Shown here piece by piece: positions 9,302 through 19,394 of a stretch of 64,000 bases of DNA. This DNA is from Lysobacterales bacterium. Lineage in GTDB: Bacteria; Pseudomonadota; Gammaproteobacteria; Xanthomonadales; SZUA-5. The stretch lies in the NCBI GenBank assembly GCA_022841325.1, contig JALHRS010000023.1, positions 1 through 64,000 of the forward strand. Reading direction: 5' to 3'. The position numbers were made by a program, and so were the translations under genes. The notes beneath the pieces were generated by a model, which ran no database searches, was not told where the DNA came from, and saw nothing but the letters and a program-made list of their open reading frames with translations. Each line of letters starts with the position of its first letter. The first letter of the stretch is position 1.

Positions 9302-9473
9302 GGGGTCGATGTTAGCGGCTCAGAGGGAGGCTGCGGTATCGCTGCGCCGAATCCGGGACTACGGAAGGGCAATGGTGCGCCCCGGCCGCGGCAATCCTGG
9401 ATGGTCCGGGCCCTGCGCTCCGGCGCATGAACCAGATTCCGGCGATGGCTGCAGGGTGGTTTGGGTCGCCGCC

Positions 9474-9550
9474 CCTGGAGGGCGCCGCGCCGCGGCGCCG
9501 CTTTGCTGTGGCAGGAGATCAAGAGCGGCCGCGCAGGCGCGCGTTCCTCC
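9474..9550. repeat. GC-rich dispersed repeat V, copy 1
   Basis: About 77 bases (GGAGGGCGCCGCGCCGCGG ... GAGCGGCCGCGCAGGCGCGCG) recur in inverted orientation at 40151-40225. The copies are strongly alike at both ends and diverge in the middle. This one lies in the 9302-9628 gap (327 bases), whose left 170 bases hold nothing recognisable and whose right edge is the heptamer array at 9552. Confidence 0.8.
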
Positions 9551-9551
9551 A

Positions 9552-9607
9552 CGTTTTACGTTTTACGTTTTACGTTTCATGTTTCATGTTTCACGCTTGA
9601 CGTTTTA
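9552..9607 (-). repeat. Heptamer array, CGTTTTA family, 8 units
   Basis: Units in order: CGTTTTA three times, CGTTTCA, TGTTTCA twice, CGCTTGA, CGTTTTA. The 7-bp register is unbroken although the units vary. It forms the right edge of the island, 21 bases from the stop of the lytic transglycosylase gene. The same family reads TAAAACG at 12273. Confidence 0.93.
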
Positions 9608-9628
9608 CGCCCAACCCTTCACCGCCCG

Positions 9629-11086
9629 TCAACTGCAGGTCGGCAAACGCAGCTGTTGCCCCACCCTGAGCGTGTACTTGGGGCCGTGAATACCGTTGAG
9701 CCTGGCGATGTCCTCGACGCTGCTGCAGCGGGTGCGGCGGGCGATGGCCATCAGCGTGTCGCCGCGGCGCACGGTGTAGCCGACCTGAGTGGGGCCAGCG
9801 GGATGCCGGGCATCCTGCAGCGCCGCGATCCGGGCCAGAAACTGCTCATCGCTGCAGCGCTCGCCATAGGCGGCCACCAGCTTGGCCGGCACCCGCAGCG
9901 TGGCGCCGACCGCGAGACGCTCTTCCGGCTTCAGGCGCGGATTCAGGTTTCGCAATGTGCGAAACCAGCCTTCGGGTCGCTCGTCCTGGCCCAGACAGAT
10001 GGCCACCTCTCCCAGCGACAGGGGCCGATCCAGCGTCAGCAGCGCCAGCTGCGAATCGACCACCGGAAAGCGCAAGCCGTACTCGTCCGGGTGCAGGAAC
10101 AGATAGGCGGCAGCCAGCACCTTGGGCACGTAGTCGCGGGTTTCCGCCGGCAGGGCAAAGAAGATCCGCTGCGACCAGAAACCCTTGCCCGGGTTCTTGG
10201 CGGCCAAACGCCGCATGCGGCCTTCGCCGCCGTTGTAGGCCGCCAGCGTCAGTTCCAGATCATTGTTGAAGGCCGCCAACTGCTCCTCGACATAGGCCAC
10301 ATTGGCACGCGCCACCGCGGCCGGTTCAAGGCGCTCGTCAAAGCCGTTGCGGGTCAGACCAAAGCGCTGCGCGGTCGCCGGCATGAACTGCAGCGGACCT
10401 GCGGCGCCGGCGGGTGAATAGGCATGCACTCGCCCGGCCGATTCCTTGGCCAGAATGGCGAACAGCAGCGCCTCGGGCAGATCGGCCTGCTGGTAAGCCG
10501 GATACATCTCGGCCCGCAGGTACTGGTAGTTGAGCCAGGCTTCGATCAGCTGCGGACGCATCCAGGTCAGCCAGTCTTCCAGTGCGGCACGCACCGCTTC
10601 GTTCAGCGTGATCAGATCCCGCAGATCCTTGCCACGCAGCAGGCGCACCGAGCGCTCGATCTGCGGCAGCGGCACTGGCGCATCCAGGTCATGGGATCGC
10701 GACTCGGGGATGTCCTCGGACTCGTCGATGTAGTCGTCCCAACCGGCAGCCACACTCTGCAGGCGCACCAGCACCACCAGCGCGCCGACAAAACGGTCGC
10801 CATCGCAGCCGGGCGTATCGGCGCACTGCAGCGCCGCGGCTTCGATATCGGCCAGTGCCTCGCGCATATCGGTACGTCCGTCGCGCGGGCGCCCTGAGCG
10901 AATCAGTTCCAGTCCACCCTGGTAGCGCGAGGTCGCCAACCCGATGCGGTCATAGAGCGCGGCCACCGCCCGCTCGTCGGCGGGCGGGGCGATGGCAACT
11001 TCGGGCGCGGCGCGCGGCGCGGTACTGGCACATCCGGCCAGAGCCAACAGCAGCGCGGCGCCGATTCCCCCGGTGATGGAACGCAT
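9629..11086 (-). CDS. MltD-like membrane-bound lytic murein transglycosylase
   Basis: Cleaves the MurNAc-GlcNAc bond of peptidoglycan with 1,6-anhydro product formation, acting as an outer-membrane lipoprotein. The 485-residue precursor has a lipobox (LALAGC, Cys18), an SLT family-1 domain around residues 200-340 with catalytic Glu in AKESAG, the following GAAGPLQFMPATA and AYNGGEG motifs, and a C-terminal LysM (YTVRRGDTLMAIARRTRC). A second, degenerate LysM-like stretch lies near residue 370. E. coli MltD has the same architecture. The product would feed the Mpl/AmgK recycling genes in this window. Confidence 0.88.
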   Translation of the reverse strand: MRSITGGIGAALLLALAGCASTAPRAAPEVAIAPPADERAVAALYDRIGLATSRYQGGLELIRSGRPRDGRTDMREALADIEAAALQCADTPGCDGDRFVGALVVLVRLQSVAAGWDDYIDESEDIPESRSHDLDAPVPLPQIERSVRLLRGKDLRDLITLNEAVRAALEDWLTWMRPQLIEAWLNYQYLRAEMYPAYQQADLPEALLFAILAKESAGRVHAYSPAGAAGPLQFMPATAQRFGLTRNGFDERLEPAAVARANVAYVEEQLAAFNNDLELTLAAYNGGEGRMRRLAAKNPGKGFWSQRIFFALPAETRDYVPKVLAAAYLFLHPDEYGLRFPVVDSQLALLTLDRPLSLGEVAICLGQDERPEGWFRTLRNLNPRLKPEERLAVGATLRVPAKLVAAYGERCSDEQFLARIAALQDARHPAGPTQVGYTVRRGDTLMAIARRTRCSSVEDIARLNGIHGPKYTLRVGQQLRLPTCS

Positions 11087-11193
11087 GCCGGCAGAGCTCC
11101 AAGGATCAGGGCGCGGACATTAGCGGGCAATGTCGCCGGCGGCAATGATCCGGCAGCGCGGGACCGCCGGCTCTTTACCCTGGCTCAACATGA

Positions 11194-12258
<1,065 letters not shown>

Positions 12259-12272
12259 GCCGGCAAGCACAG

Positions 12273-12300
12273 TTAAACGTCAAACGTAAAACGTCAATTG
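12273..12300 (+). repeat. Heptamer array, TAAAACG family, 4 units
   Basis: TTAAACG, TCAAACG, TAAAACG, TCAATTG, starting 14 bases after the hemB stop. It is the left edge of the 12259-12563 gap (305 bases) and the mirror orientation of the array at 9552. Confidence 0.85.
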
Positions 12301-12437
12301 CTTGGCGGCGAGCCCGTAGACCTTGGCCGGGGAGCGGGCTACCTGACCTTGCCAGCGAACGCAGCACGCAGCTCGCCTTGCGAGCAACGTGACCGCTACG
12401 CCCGCTGAGGAATCTGATTCGATCCCTTCTTGGAGCT

Positions 12438-12478
12438 CTACTCAGCGTTCTCTGTGTTCCTTTGCGTTCTCTGCGATC
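12438..12478 (-). repeat. Nonamer-type array, TTCTCTGCG family (T1)
   Basis: Degenerate tandem units of 9-10 bases (AGCGTTCTCTGTGTTCCTTTGCGTTCTCTGCG in outline), reading RCGCNGAGA on the minus strand. It is the right edge of the hemB-DUF2007 gap. The same family occurs at 13032, 22236, 22416, 24938, 25059, about 26139 and 37228. Confidence 0.85.
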
Positions 12479-12563
12479 GGCTTCTGGCGGCAATCTGCGA
12501 CTGACGCGAGGGCGATGCGGCGCTGGTCGCGACGCGAGCTCGCTCCTGCACGCGCAGCAACCA

Positions 12564-12836
12564 TCAGGCCGGCTCGGGCATCCAGCCGGCATCGTCGATG
12601 GCTGCGCCATCCTGGGGTTTCTGCGACAGCCACTCATCGATCTCGGCCACGATGGGCTGCGCCGCCTCGATGGCGGAATCGGGCACCTGCACATCGATCA
12701 AGCCCATCACCGGCAATTCGCCCATGGCGCCGGTCAGCGCCGCGCCGGTGACGAAAGCGGGGATTCCGGCGGATTCCAGCGCGTCCTTGACCAGCTGCGC
12801 ATCGATGATGTTTTCGGCTTGATAGACGCTGCGCAT
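12564..12836 (-). CDS. DUF2007 domain protein (putative signal-transducing protein)
   Basis: Small soluble protein of 90 residues starting MRSVYQAENIIDAQLVKDAL, with the DUF2007 pattern: helix, then ESAGIPAFVTGAAL, then MGLIDVQVPDSAIEAAQPIV. Members resemble PII-like folds and are called putative signal transducers; no function is established. The ATG at 12836 is chosen because the open frame upstream is repeat sequence. The gene sits between two nonamer arrays, each pointing away from it. Confidence 0.85.
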   Translation of the reverse strand: MRSVYQAENIIDAQLVKDALESAGIPAFVTGAALTGAMGELPVMGLIDVQVPDSAIEAAQPIVAEIDEWLSQKPQDGAAIDDAGWMPEPA

Positions 12837-13031
12837 GGCTGTCCGTTGGCCTGGTCGATTCCATGATCTTACCCGCTTCGCCGCAGCGACAGCCGATTGG
12901 TGTATTCGCGAGACACCTGTGCCGGCCCGACACGGCACACGGACCGTGAACTGCGGGTTGCAGGAGCGACCTCGCGTCGCGACCGGCTGCGCGACGACCC
13001 CGTCCTGAGGCAGGTCGCGGCTAGAAGCCGG

Positions 13032-13077
13032 ACGCAGAGAACACAAAGGAAGTGCAGAGAGAACACGAAGAAGAGCG
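13032..13077 (+). repeat. Nonamer-type array, CGCAGAGAA family (T2)
   Basis: Imperfect units (GACGCAGAGAACACAAAGG then GTGCAGAGAGAACACGAAG) at the left edge of a repeat block. The whole gap 12837-13505 (669 bases) holds this array, a 97-bp CGTCATTGCG element, a GTCCAGAC palindrome, a TTTTCCY heptamer array and the hppA terminator. Bases 12837-13030 contain nothing I can identify. Confidence 0.85.
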
Positions 13078-13168
13078 TGAATATCTTCCAGATGCCCTGA
13101 AAACGCAGTCGTTGCGAGCCCCCCAACGGCCCGAGGCCCGACGCTGCTCACGGGCCATGAACCATCGG

Positions 13169-13265
13169 CGTCATTGCGACCCCGGACTTGATCCGGGGGA
13201 AGCAATCCAGACACACATTTTCAAGGGCACTGGATTGCTTCGTCACTGCGTTCCTCGCAATGACG
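13169..13265. repeat. 97-bp palindromic element with CGTCATTGCG ends, copy 2
   Basis: Same structure as the copy at 7531. The 70 bases before it (GTTGCGAGCCCC ... CGGGCCATGAACC) also resemble the sequence before copy 1, so the repeated unit is longer than the palindrome. CGTCACTGCG replaces the usual CGTCGCTGCG in the right arm. Confidence 0.9.
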
Positions 13266-13331
13266 CATCAATAACTCACGGCACGAGTTCAAGTAAAACG
13301 CAGCGAAGGAACCCAGAGCTGCACAAACAGC

Positions 13332-13349
13332 GTCCAGACAAGTCTGGAC
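13332..13349. repeat. GTCCAGAC palindrome, single copy
   Basis: Perfect dyad GTCCAGAC-AA-GTCTGGAC in the context AGC-palindrome-CTACAACAGCC, matching the context at 6332. Confidence 0.9.
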
Positions 13350-13389
13350 CTACAACAGCCCAGCACGACACTCACGAGGCACGCTCTGC

Positions 13390-13424
13390 TCTTCCCTTTT
13401 CCTTTTTCCCTTTTCCTTTTTCCC
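13390..13424 (-). repeat. Heptamer array, TTTTCCY, 5 units
   Basis: TCTTCCC, TTTTCCT, TTTTCCC, TTTTCCT, TTTTCCC. Right edge of the island, separated from hppA only by the hppA terminator. The minus strand reads GGAAAAR repeats into the island. Confidence 0.93.
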
Positions 13425-13428
13425 ACCC

Positions 13429-13462
13429 CAAAAAAAGAACCCCGCGATCACTCGCGGGGTTC
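13429..13462 (-). terminator. Rho-independent terminator of hppA
   Basis: On the minus strand an 11-bp perfect stem (GAACCCCGCGA/TCGCGGGGTTC) with a 4-base loop is followed by a run of seven to eight T. It lies 43 bases past the hppA stop. Confidence 0.85.
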
Positions 13463-13505
13463 GGTGTCACTCAGCAACGATCAGCGCCCGGCGGGCGCTG
13501 GCCGA

Positions 13506-15572
13506 TCAGCCGTGGAACTTGGCGATCAGCGGCACGATCAGCAGTGCCACGATGTTGATGATCTTGATCAGCGGGTTGATGGCCGGGCCGGCGGTGTCCT
13601 TGTACGGGTCACCGACGGTGTCACCGGTCACGGCAGCCTTGTGGGCTTCCGAGCCCTTGCCGCCGTGGTGACCGTCTTCGATGTACTTCTTGGCATTGTC
13701 CCAGGCGCCGCCACCGGTGGTCATCGAGATGGCCACGAAGATACCGGTGATGATGGTGCCGACCAGCATGCCACCCAGCGCCGCCGGGCCCAGCAGCAGG
13801 CCGACCACGATCGGTGCCGCCACCGGCAGCAAGGACGGCACGATCATTTCCTTGATCGCCGCCTTGGTCAGCATGTCCACCGCCTTGTCGTACTGCGGCT
13901 TGCCGGTGCCTTCCATGATGCCCTTGATTTCCTTGAACTGGCGGCGCACTTCGACCACCACCGCGCCGGCTGCACGACCGACGGCTTCCATCGCCATCGC
14001 CCCGAACAGATAGGGAATCAGGCCGCCGATCAGCAGACCGATCAACACCATCGGATCGGCCAGATCGAACTTGATGTCGGCCATGCCGTACAGTTCCAGC
14101 TTGTGGGTGTAGTCGGCGAACAGCACCAGGGCGGCCAGGGCGGCCGAACCGATGGCGTAGCCCTTGGTCACGGCCTTGGTGGTGTTGCCGACCGCGTCCA
14201 GCGGATCGGTCACATTGCGCACGTCCGGACCGAGTTCGGCCATTTCGGCAATGCCGCCGCCGTTGTCGGTGATCGGGCCGTAGGCATCGAGGGCAACGAT
14301 CATGCCGGACATCGACAGCATCGCCGTGGCCGCAATCGCCACGCCGTACAGGCCGGCAAGGTGATGGGCCACGAAGATCGAGACGCACACTGCGACGATC
14401 GGCATCCAGCAGGAGCGCATCGACACCGCCAGACCGGCGATGATGTTGGTGCCGTGACCGGTGGTCGAGGCCTGGGCGATGCCCTTGACCGGCGCATATT
14501 CGGTGCCGGTGTAGTACTCGGTGATCATCATCATGACACCGGTCAGGATCAGACCGACCAGCGCCGAACCGTAGACCTGCATCGCCGTGAGGGTCATCGC
14601 ACCGCTGTCGCCGACCGCGGTGGCCGCCGCCGGGAACAGTGCCGTGGTGATCGGATAGAAGGCCACTGCAGCCAGCACGCCGGAAACGGCCGTGCCCTTG
14701 TACAGCGCGGCCATGATCTTGCCGTTGTTGGCCTTGACGAAGAAGGTGCCGATGATCGAGGCGATGATCGAGGCGCCGCCCAGCACCAGCGGGTACAGCA
14801 GGGCGTTGGCGCCTGCAGTTTCGGCGAAGATGAAGCCGACCAGCATGGTGGCGATGATCGTGACCGCATAGGTCTCGAACAGATCGGCGGCCATGCCGGC
14901 GCAATCGCCGACGTTGTCACCGACGTTGTCGGCAATCACGGCCGGATTGCGCGGGTCATCTTCCGGAATGCCGGCTTCGACCTTGCCGACCAGATCAGCA
15001 CCGACGTCGGCGCCCTTGGTGAAGATGCCACCGCCCAGACGGGCAAAGATCGAGATCAGCGAGGAACCGAAGGCCAGACCGACCAGCGCGTCGAGAATGA
15101 TCTGGGTCTGCATGCCCTGGCTCTTGAGGATGCCGTAGAAGCCGGCGACACCGATCAGCCCGAGGCCAACCACCAGCATGCCGGTGATGGCGCCACCGCG
15201 GAATGCCACCGCCAGCGCCGCATTGATGCCCTTGCGGGCCGCTTCAGTGGTACGCACATTGGCGCGCACCGAGACGAACATGCCGATGTAGCCGGTCAGA
15301 CCCGAGAGCACGGCGCCGATGGCGAAACCGGCGGCGGTCAGCCAGCTCAGGGCAAAACCGATGACCAGCAACAACACCGCGCCGACGATGGCAATGGTGG
15401 TGTACTGGCGGTTGAGGTAGGCATTGGCGCCTTCCTGAATGGCCGCGGCAATCTCCTGCATACGTGCGTTGCCGGTGGGCTGCTTCAGGATCCATTGCGT
15501 CGACACGATGCCGTAAAGCACCGCGACGACTGCGCATCCCAGCGCAATCATGATTCCGTACTGCTCAAGCAT
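13506..15572 (-). CDS. hppA: Membrane-bound proton-translocating pyrophosphatase
   Basis: Couples PPi hydrolysis to H+ pumping across the inner membrane. The 688-residue polytopic protein starts at the ATG at 15572 ([12 protein letters not shown]). Substrate-site motifs [13 protein letters not shown] and [19 protein letters not shown] are intact, and the C-terminal [18 protein letters not shown] is complete. The K+-dependence motif reads GNTTKA rather than GNTTAA, marking the K+-independent H+-pumping type. A PPi-using phosphofructokinase (17028) lies nearby. The gene is monocistronic, with its own terminator. Confidence 0.96.
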   Translation of the reverse strand: MLEQYGIMIALGCAVVAVLYGIVSTQWILKQPTGNARMQEIAAAIQEGANAYLNRQYTTIAIVGAVLLLVIGFALSWLTAAGFAIGAVLSGLTGYIGMFVSVRANVRTTEAARKGINAALAVAFRGGAITGMLVVGLGLIGVAGFYGILKSQGMQTQIILDALVGLAFGSSLISIFARLGGGIFTKGADVGADLVGKVEAGIPEDDPRNPAVIADNVGDNVGDCAGMAADLFETYAVTIIATMLVGFIFAETAGANALLYPLVLGGASIIASIIGTFFVKANNGKIMAALYKGTAVSGVLAAVAFYPITTALFPAAATAVGDSGAMTLTAMQVYGSALVGLILTGVMMMITEYYTGTEYAPVKGIAQASTTGHGTNIIAGLAVSMRSCWMPIVAVCVSIFVAHHLAGLYGVAIAATAMLSMSGMIVALDAYGPITDNGGGIAEMAELGPDVRNVTDPLDAVGNTTKAVTKGYAIGSAALAALVLFADYTHKLELYGMADIKFDLADPMVLIGLLIGGLIPYLFGAMAMEAVGRAAGAVVVEVRRQFKEIKGIMEGTGKPQYDKAVDMLTKAAIKEMIVPSLLPVAAPIVVGLLLGPAALGGMLVGTIITGIFVAISMTTGGGAWDNAKKYIEDGHHGGKGSEAHKAAVTGDTVGDPYKDTAGPAINPLIKIINIVALLIVPLIAKFHG

Positions 15573-15932
15573 GGATCTTCCCCAGTTGTGAGTATTGGTA
15601 CATCTGCCCCGGTCCGGATCGGCCGGGAAAAAGGCGGGCGGAGTATACGGGCGGCCTGCCCGCTTGTAGAGCACAGTGTGCTTCCCAAGTCCGACCTGAC
15701 CTGACTTCGGCCGCTGATGAGGCCGCTGCCGAAGCGAAACCGGGCCGAATCCGGCGCAACGATCCTTCCACCGCAATTCACAAAACGGCTAGCTGCGGCA
15801 AATTCCTGATACTCTTGTCACGCACTGTGACCTGTCAGTCACATTGCCGGGGCGCCCTGATCGATCATCGACCACGGTTTGATCAAGGCCGCCACCGAGA
15901 GCGGCTCAGCAGTGAGACCTGGAGTGCCCTCG
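15573..15932. other. Divergent promoter region, hppA / DUF1330-like gene
   Basis: 360 bases with no repeat island. It must carry the hppA promoter and one for the plus-strand gene. A dyad-like stretch TGTCACGCACTGTGACCTGTCAGTCACA around 15818-15845 could bind a regulator; I cannot name one. No RNA gene is recognised. Confidence 0.45.
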
Positions 15933-16556
15933 ATGACTGACCCTACAGCCTATCTGCTGCTCTTGGCGCGCGCCAGCGATCGCAGCTTCTCCGACTACGT
16001 CGCCGCGCTGCCTGCATTGCACCAGCGCCATGGCGGGCATTTTGCCGCCGTCGCGCCAGCGCCCATGGTGGAGCAGTATGGGCACAACGGCTCGGCCCAC
16101 GCAGTCATGCTTTCGGGCTGGCCGTCGCTGCAGCAAGCCCTGGCCTTCTGGCAATCGGCCGCGCACGGCGCGCTGCTGCGCCGCTTCAGCGCGGACGCGA
16201 TGGTGGCGATCGGCATCGAGGCCGAGCCCGGTTTGCAGCCTCGCTCCGAGACCCAGGCACTGGCCGTGTTTCTGGGACCCGGACCTACACCGGCCCTGCT
16301 CGAAGCTGCTGGCGCCCAGGCCCTGGCTTTGGTGCGCGAGCGCCACGTCACCGCTCTGCAGGGACACTGGAGCCACGGCGATGTCGCCATCTACGGCTGG
16401 AGTTCCGAGCGTGACGCCCGCCAGCAACTGGTGGCTTTCAGCTCCGGTCAGCGCGGCCGGGCCATGCTGCTGCCGGGCCTGAATGCGGGTCGTCCATCGG
16501 CCAGCAGACATCCGCAAGGCCATGAATTCGCACCGATGCTGCTGCAGGCGAGCTGA
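15933..16556 (+). CDS. DUF1330-like protein
   Basis: Soluble protein of 207 residues. Residues 5-95 have the DUF1330/ferredoxin-like pattern: YLLLLARASDRSFSDYVAAL, a His/Gly-rich HQRHGGHFAAV, then SWPSL-type QALAFWQSAAH. The second half, after ETQALAVFLGPGP, looks like a diverged relative of the first. The ATG at 15933 is preceded by GGAG at eight bases; an upstream ATG at 15879 is less likely. No function is known. Confidence 0.6.
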   Translation: MTDPTAYLLLLARASDRSFSDYVAALPALHQRHGGHFAAVAPAPMVEQYGHNGSAHAVMLSGWPSLQQALAFWQSAAHGALLRRFSADAMVAIGIEAEPGLQPRSETQALAVFLGPGPTPALLEAAGAQALALVRERHVTALQGHWSHGDVAIYGWSSERDARQQLVAFSSGQRGRAMLLPGLNAGRPSASRHPQGHEFAPMLLQAS

Positions 16557-16591
16557 GCTGGCGTTGCCTACGCGCCACTGCGCCACACCGA

Positions 16592-17020
16592 CTAGTCATT
16601 GCGGGTGCGCTCGACCAGCAGGCGCATGCCGAGCACGCCGCCGATCATGAACAAGGCCACCATCGCCACCAGCACCAGCGTGGCGTAGATGATGATGGCG
16701 GCGATGTCGTCGCCACCGGCGCTGCTGGCCCAGTACCAGGTCAGCAACAGCGCCGCGGTCAGGACCACGCCCAGCACCAGTGCCAGCTTGCCCAGGGGCT
16801 TGCGCCAGTTGAAGGCGCCGAGCGCCGCCAACGGCAGCGAAGTCAGCACCAGCCAGGCTTCGGTGCCAATCTGGCCGCCGTCGGTCATGCGCCACAAGAT
16901 GTAGATCGCCGCCAGCGCAATCAGCACGCTGACGCCGGTGGCGCGCCACATGGGCGTGCGCCCGAGCACGGCCAGTAGCAGGAACTGCAGCGCAACTGCG
17001 GCAAAAATCCAATGGGCCAT
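16592..17020 (-). CDS. Small membrane protein, unknown function
   Basis: 142 residues with four predicted transmembrane segments (residues about 4-20, 28-45, 55-70 and 76-132 in two spans). No family signature is recognised. It lies seven bases downstream of pfp on the same strand, so it is probably co-transcribed with it. Confidence 0.65.
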   Translation of the reverse strand: MAHWIFAAVALQFLLLAVLGRTPMWRATGVSVLIALAAIYILWRMTDGGQIGTEAWLVLTSLPLAALGAFNWRKPLGKLALVLGVVLTAALLLTWYWASSAGGDDIAAIIIYATLVLVAMVALFMIGGVLGMRLLVERTRND

Positions 17021-17027
17021 ACGGTCC

Positions 17028-18287
17028 TCAGAGCGGGTAATCAGGCAAACGGCGCTTCACGGCGCGGTTCTTCAACTGCACATAATCGGGCAGGCCATTG
17101 ATGTAGGGCGGATAGGCTTCGCCCTGGATCAGGCCTTCCAGATAGCTGCGCGCGGCCCGGGTGATGCCGAAGCCGTCTTCACGGATATAGGCCGGCGGCA
17201 GCTTGCGCTCGTGATTGGCGATTTCTGCCAGATGGGCCGTGACTATCTCGTATCGGTAGGGGCGATTGGACAGGCGCTTGACGATCGGCATCACTGCGTT
17301 CTTGCCGGCCAGCGCCAGCTTGACCGCGGCCGCGCCGACCTTGAGGCTGATGTCGAGGTCGGTCTTGCTGGCGATATGCCGCGCCGAGCGCTGCAGATAG
17401 TCGGACACCGCCCAGTGGTATTTGTAGCCGAGCGCCGCGCGCACCTTTTCGGCGACGACCGGACCGGCGCCGCCGAGCTGCACATGGCCGAAGGCATCCT
17501 TGCTGCCGGCCTCGGCCAGGAAACGCCCCTGCGCATCGCGCACGCCCTCGGAAACGACCACCGTGCAGTAGCCATGCTTCTCCACCGCCGACTTGACTGC
17601 TGCCAGGAAGCGGGGCTCGTCGAAGGCCACTTCAGGGAACAGGATCAGGTGCGGCGGATCGCCCTCCTTCGAACCGGCCAGACCCGCCGCCGCCGCGATC
17701 CAGCCAGCGTGGCGCCCCATCACCTCGAGCACGAAGACCTTGGTCGAGGATTCGGCCATGCTCAGCACGTCCAGACTGGCTTCGCGGGTGGACACCGCCA
17801 CGTACTTGGCCACCGAGCCGAAGCCGGGGCAGACATCGGTCAGCGCCAGGTCGTTGTCGATGGTCTTGGGCACGCCGACGCAGATCATGGGGTGTCCCAG
17901 CGCCTCGGCCACCTGCGACAGCTTGTGGGTGGTGTCGGCCGAATCATTGCCGCCGTTGTAGAGAAAATAGCCGATGTCATGCGCCTTGCAGACCTCGACC
18001 ACGCGCTCGTAGTGAGCGCGATCCTGCTCCAGCGACTTGAGCTTGAAGCGGCAGGAGCCGAAGGCACCGCCAGGCGTATGCCTGAGCGCACGGATGGCCT
18101 CGGGCTTTTCCAGCCGGGTGTCGATCAAATCCTCGCGCAGCACCCCGATGATGCCGTTGCGGGCGGCGTAGACGCGGCCGATCCGGGACGGATACTTGCG
18201 CGCCGTTTCAATGACCGCCGAAGCGCTGGCATTGATGGTGGCAGTGACGCCACCGGATTGGGCATACAGCAGATTGGCGAGTGGCAT
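17028..18287 (-). CDS. pfp: Pyrophosphate-dependent 6-phosphofructokinase
   Basis: Reversibly interconverts fructose-6-phosphate and fructose-1,6-bisphosphate with PPi in place of ATP. The 419-residue protein starts at the ATG at 18287 with GGAG upstream. The phosphoryl-donor motif is GGNDSADT, and the catalytic loop PKTIDNDL has the Lys typical of PPi enzymes (ATP enzymes have PGTIDND). MGRHAGWIA follows. With hppA it suggests PPi is conserved as an energy currency in this organism. Confidence 0.92.
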   Translation of the reverse strand: MPLANLLYAQSGGVTATINASASAVIETARKYPSRIGRVYAARNGIIGVLREDLIDTRLEKPEAIRALRHTPGGAFGSCRFKLKSLEQDRAHYERVVEVCKAHDIGYFLYNGGNDSADTTHKLSQVAEALGHPMICVGVPKTIDNDLALTDVCPGFGSVAKYVAVSTREASLDVLSMAESSTKVFVLEVMGRHAGWIAAAAGLAGSKEGDPPHLILFPEVAFDEPRFLAAVKSAVEKHGYCTVVVSEGVRDAQGRFLAEAGSKDAFGHVQLGGAGPVVAEKVRAALGYKYHWAVSDYLQRSARHIASKTDLDISLKVGAAAVKLALAGKNAVMPIVKRLSNRPYRYEIVTAHLAEIANHERKLPPAYIREDGFGITRAARSYLEGLIQGEAYPPYINGLPDYVQLKNRAVKRRLPDYPL

Positions 18288-18481
18288 GGGCGGCTCCTGG
18301 GCAGATTTCGGGCGCATCAGCTCCGGTGTCCGGGGCAAAACGCCGGTGCGGCTACTATCGCTGCAGCGCAGTTTGACTTGTGCGGGTGGCGCACGCTAGG
18401 TTCGACCATTGTTTGTCTTTATTTCCTCTTCAAGCGCTGGCACGCTGTCGTCTACGGCGGCCGCCCTCTGAGACTACTAGC

Positions 18482-19042
18482 ATGCGCATCGTACTTCTGG
18501 GTGCTCCCGGTTCCGGCAAGGGGACGCAAGCGGCCCTGCTGAAAACGCGATTGAACGTTCCCCACATCTCCACCGGCGAGATCCTGCGCGCCGCCGTGGC
18601 AGCGGGCACACCGCTGGGCCGTCAGGCCAAGGCGGTCATGGCCGCAGGGGCTCTGGTGTCCGATGAGATCGTGCTCGGCATGCTCGAAGAGCGCTTCAGC
18701 CAGCCCGACGTCCTCGGCGGCTTCATCCTCGACGGTTATCCGCGCAATCTGGCCCAGGCCAATGCGCTGGAAGCGCTGCTCGGCCGGCTAGGTCAGCCCA
18801 TCGACCGCGCCGTACAACTGGACGTGGCCGAAAGCACCCTGCTGCAGCGACTGGCCGGACGCGCCAAGGCCGAAGGCCGGGCCGACGACAATCCTGATTC
18901 GGTGGCCCACCGCCTGCACGTGTACACCGAACAGACCGCGCCGGTGATCGATTTCTACGAGAAACACGGTGCGCTGGTGCGGGTGCCGGGCGAAGGCAGC
19001 ATGGAAGAAATCCTGGAGCGCATCATCGCCGCTCTGGATTGA
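18482..19042 (+). CDS. adk: Adenylate kinase
   Basis: Interconverts AMP + ATP and 2 ADP. The 186-residue protein starts at 18482 (MRIVLLGAPGSGKGTQAALL) with the P-loop at residues 7-15 and the AMP-site signature GFILDGYPRN near residue 80. The LID region is the short form (GRAKAEGRADDNPDS), without the roughly 30-residue insert or zinc cysteines, as usual for Xanthomonadales enzymes. It is convergent with tusA. Confidence 0.96.
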   Translation: MRIVLLGAPGSGKGTQAALLKTRLNVPHISTGEILRAAVAAGTPLGRQAKAVMAAGALVSDEIVLGMLEERFSQPDVLGGFILDGYPRNLAQANALEALLGRLGQPIDRAVQLDVAESTLLQRLAGRAKAEGRADDNPDSVAHRLHVYTEQTAPVIDFYEKHGALVRVPGEGSMEEILERIIAALD

Positions 19043-19046
19043 AAGC

Positions 19047-19292
19047 TCAGGCGCCGCGCACCCGGATCTTCAGCACGCCATCGTCACCGCTTGTGCATCC
19101 CAGGTACTGGCATGCTCCGCGGGCGCACAGGGCTTCGATGTCCAGCCCAGCCAGCGGGTCGGTGGCCCAGACTTCAAATTCTGCGCCAGCCGGTGAGTTG
19201 CGCATCGCCCGGCGCAAGTACACCAGGGGCTCCGGACACATCAGACCGCGGGCGTCGACGATCGAGGTGTGTGGTTTGCTTGTCTCCATCAT
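19047..19292 (-). CDS. tusA: TusA/SirA-family sulfurtransferase
   Basis: Small sulfur carrier of about 80 residues. The family signature DARGLMCPEPLVYLRRAMRN carries the sulfur-accepting Cys. Homologs relay sulfur for tRNA 2-thiouridine or molybdopterin synthesis; which applies here is not decided by sequence. The start could be the ATG at 19307, 19292 or 19289; none has a strong ribosome-binding site. Only four bases separate its stop from that of adk. Confidence 0.85.
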   Translation of the reverse strand: MMETSKPHTSIVDARGLMCPEPLVYLRRAMRNSPAGAEFEVWATDPLAGLDIEALCARGACQYLGCTSGDDGVLKIRVRGA

Positions 19293-19394
19293 TCGGATAA
19301 TGCCCATGAAGCACCGGTGGCGTCAGCCTGCTGCCGGTCACGCTGGCCATTGGCGCAGTGCCGGTCACCGTCACCCATTCGGCGGCGCCGCACC

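Noticed and set aside
7550-9430. A 626-codon plus-strand open frame opposite the AAA ATPase
   Set aside because: Antisense of a gene with intact Walker motifs; its first part is repeat island sequence.
13464-15704. A 746-codon plus-strand open frame opposite hppA
   Set aside because: Histidine/aspartate-rich antisense shadow of a well-conserved membrane pyrophosphatase.
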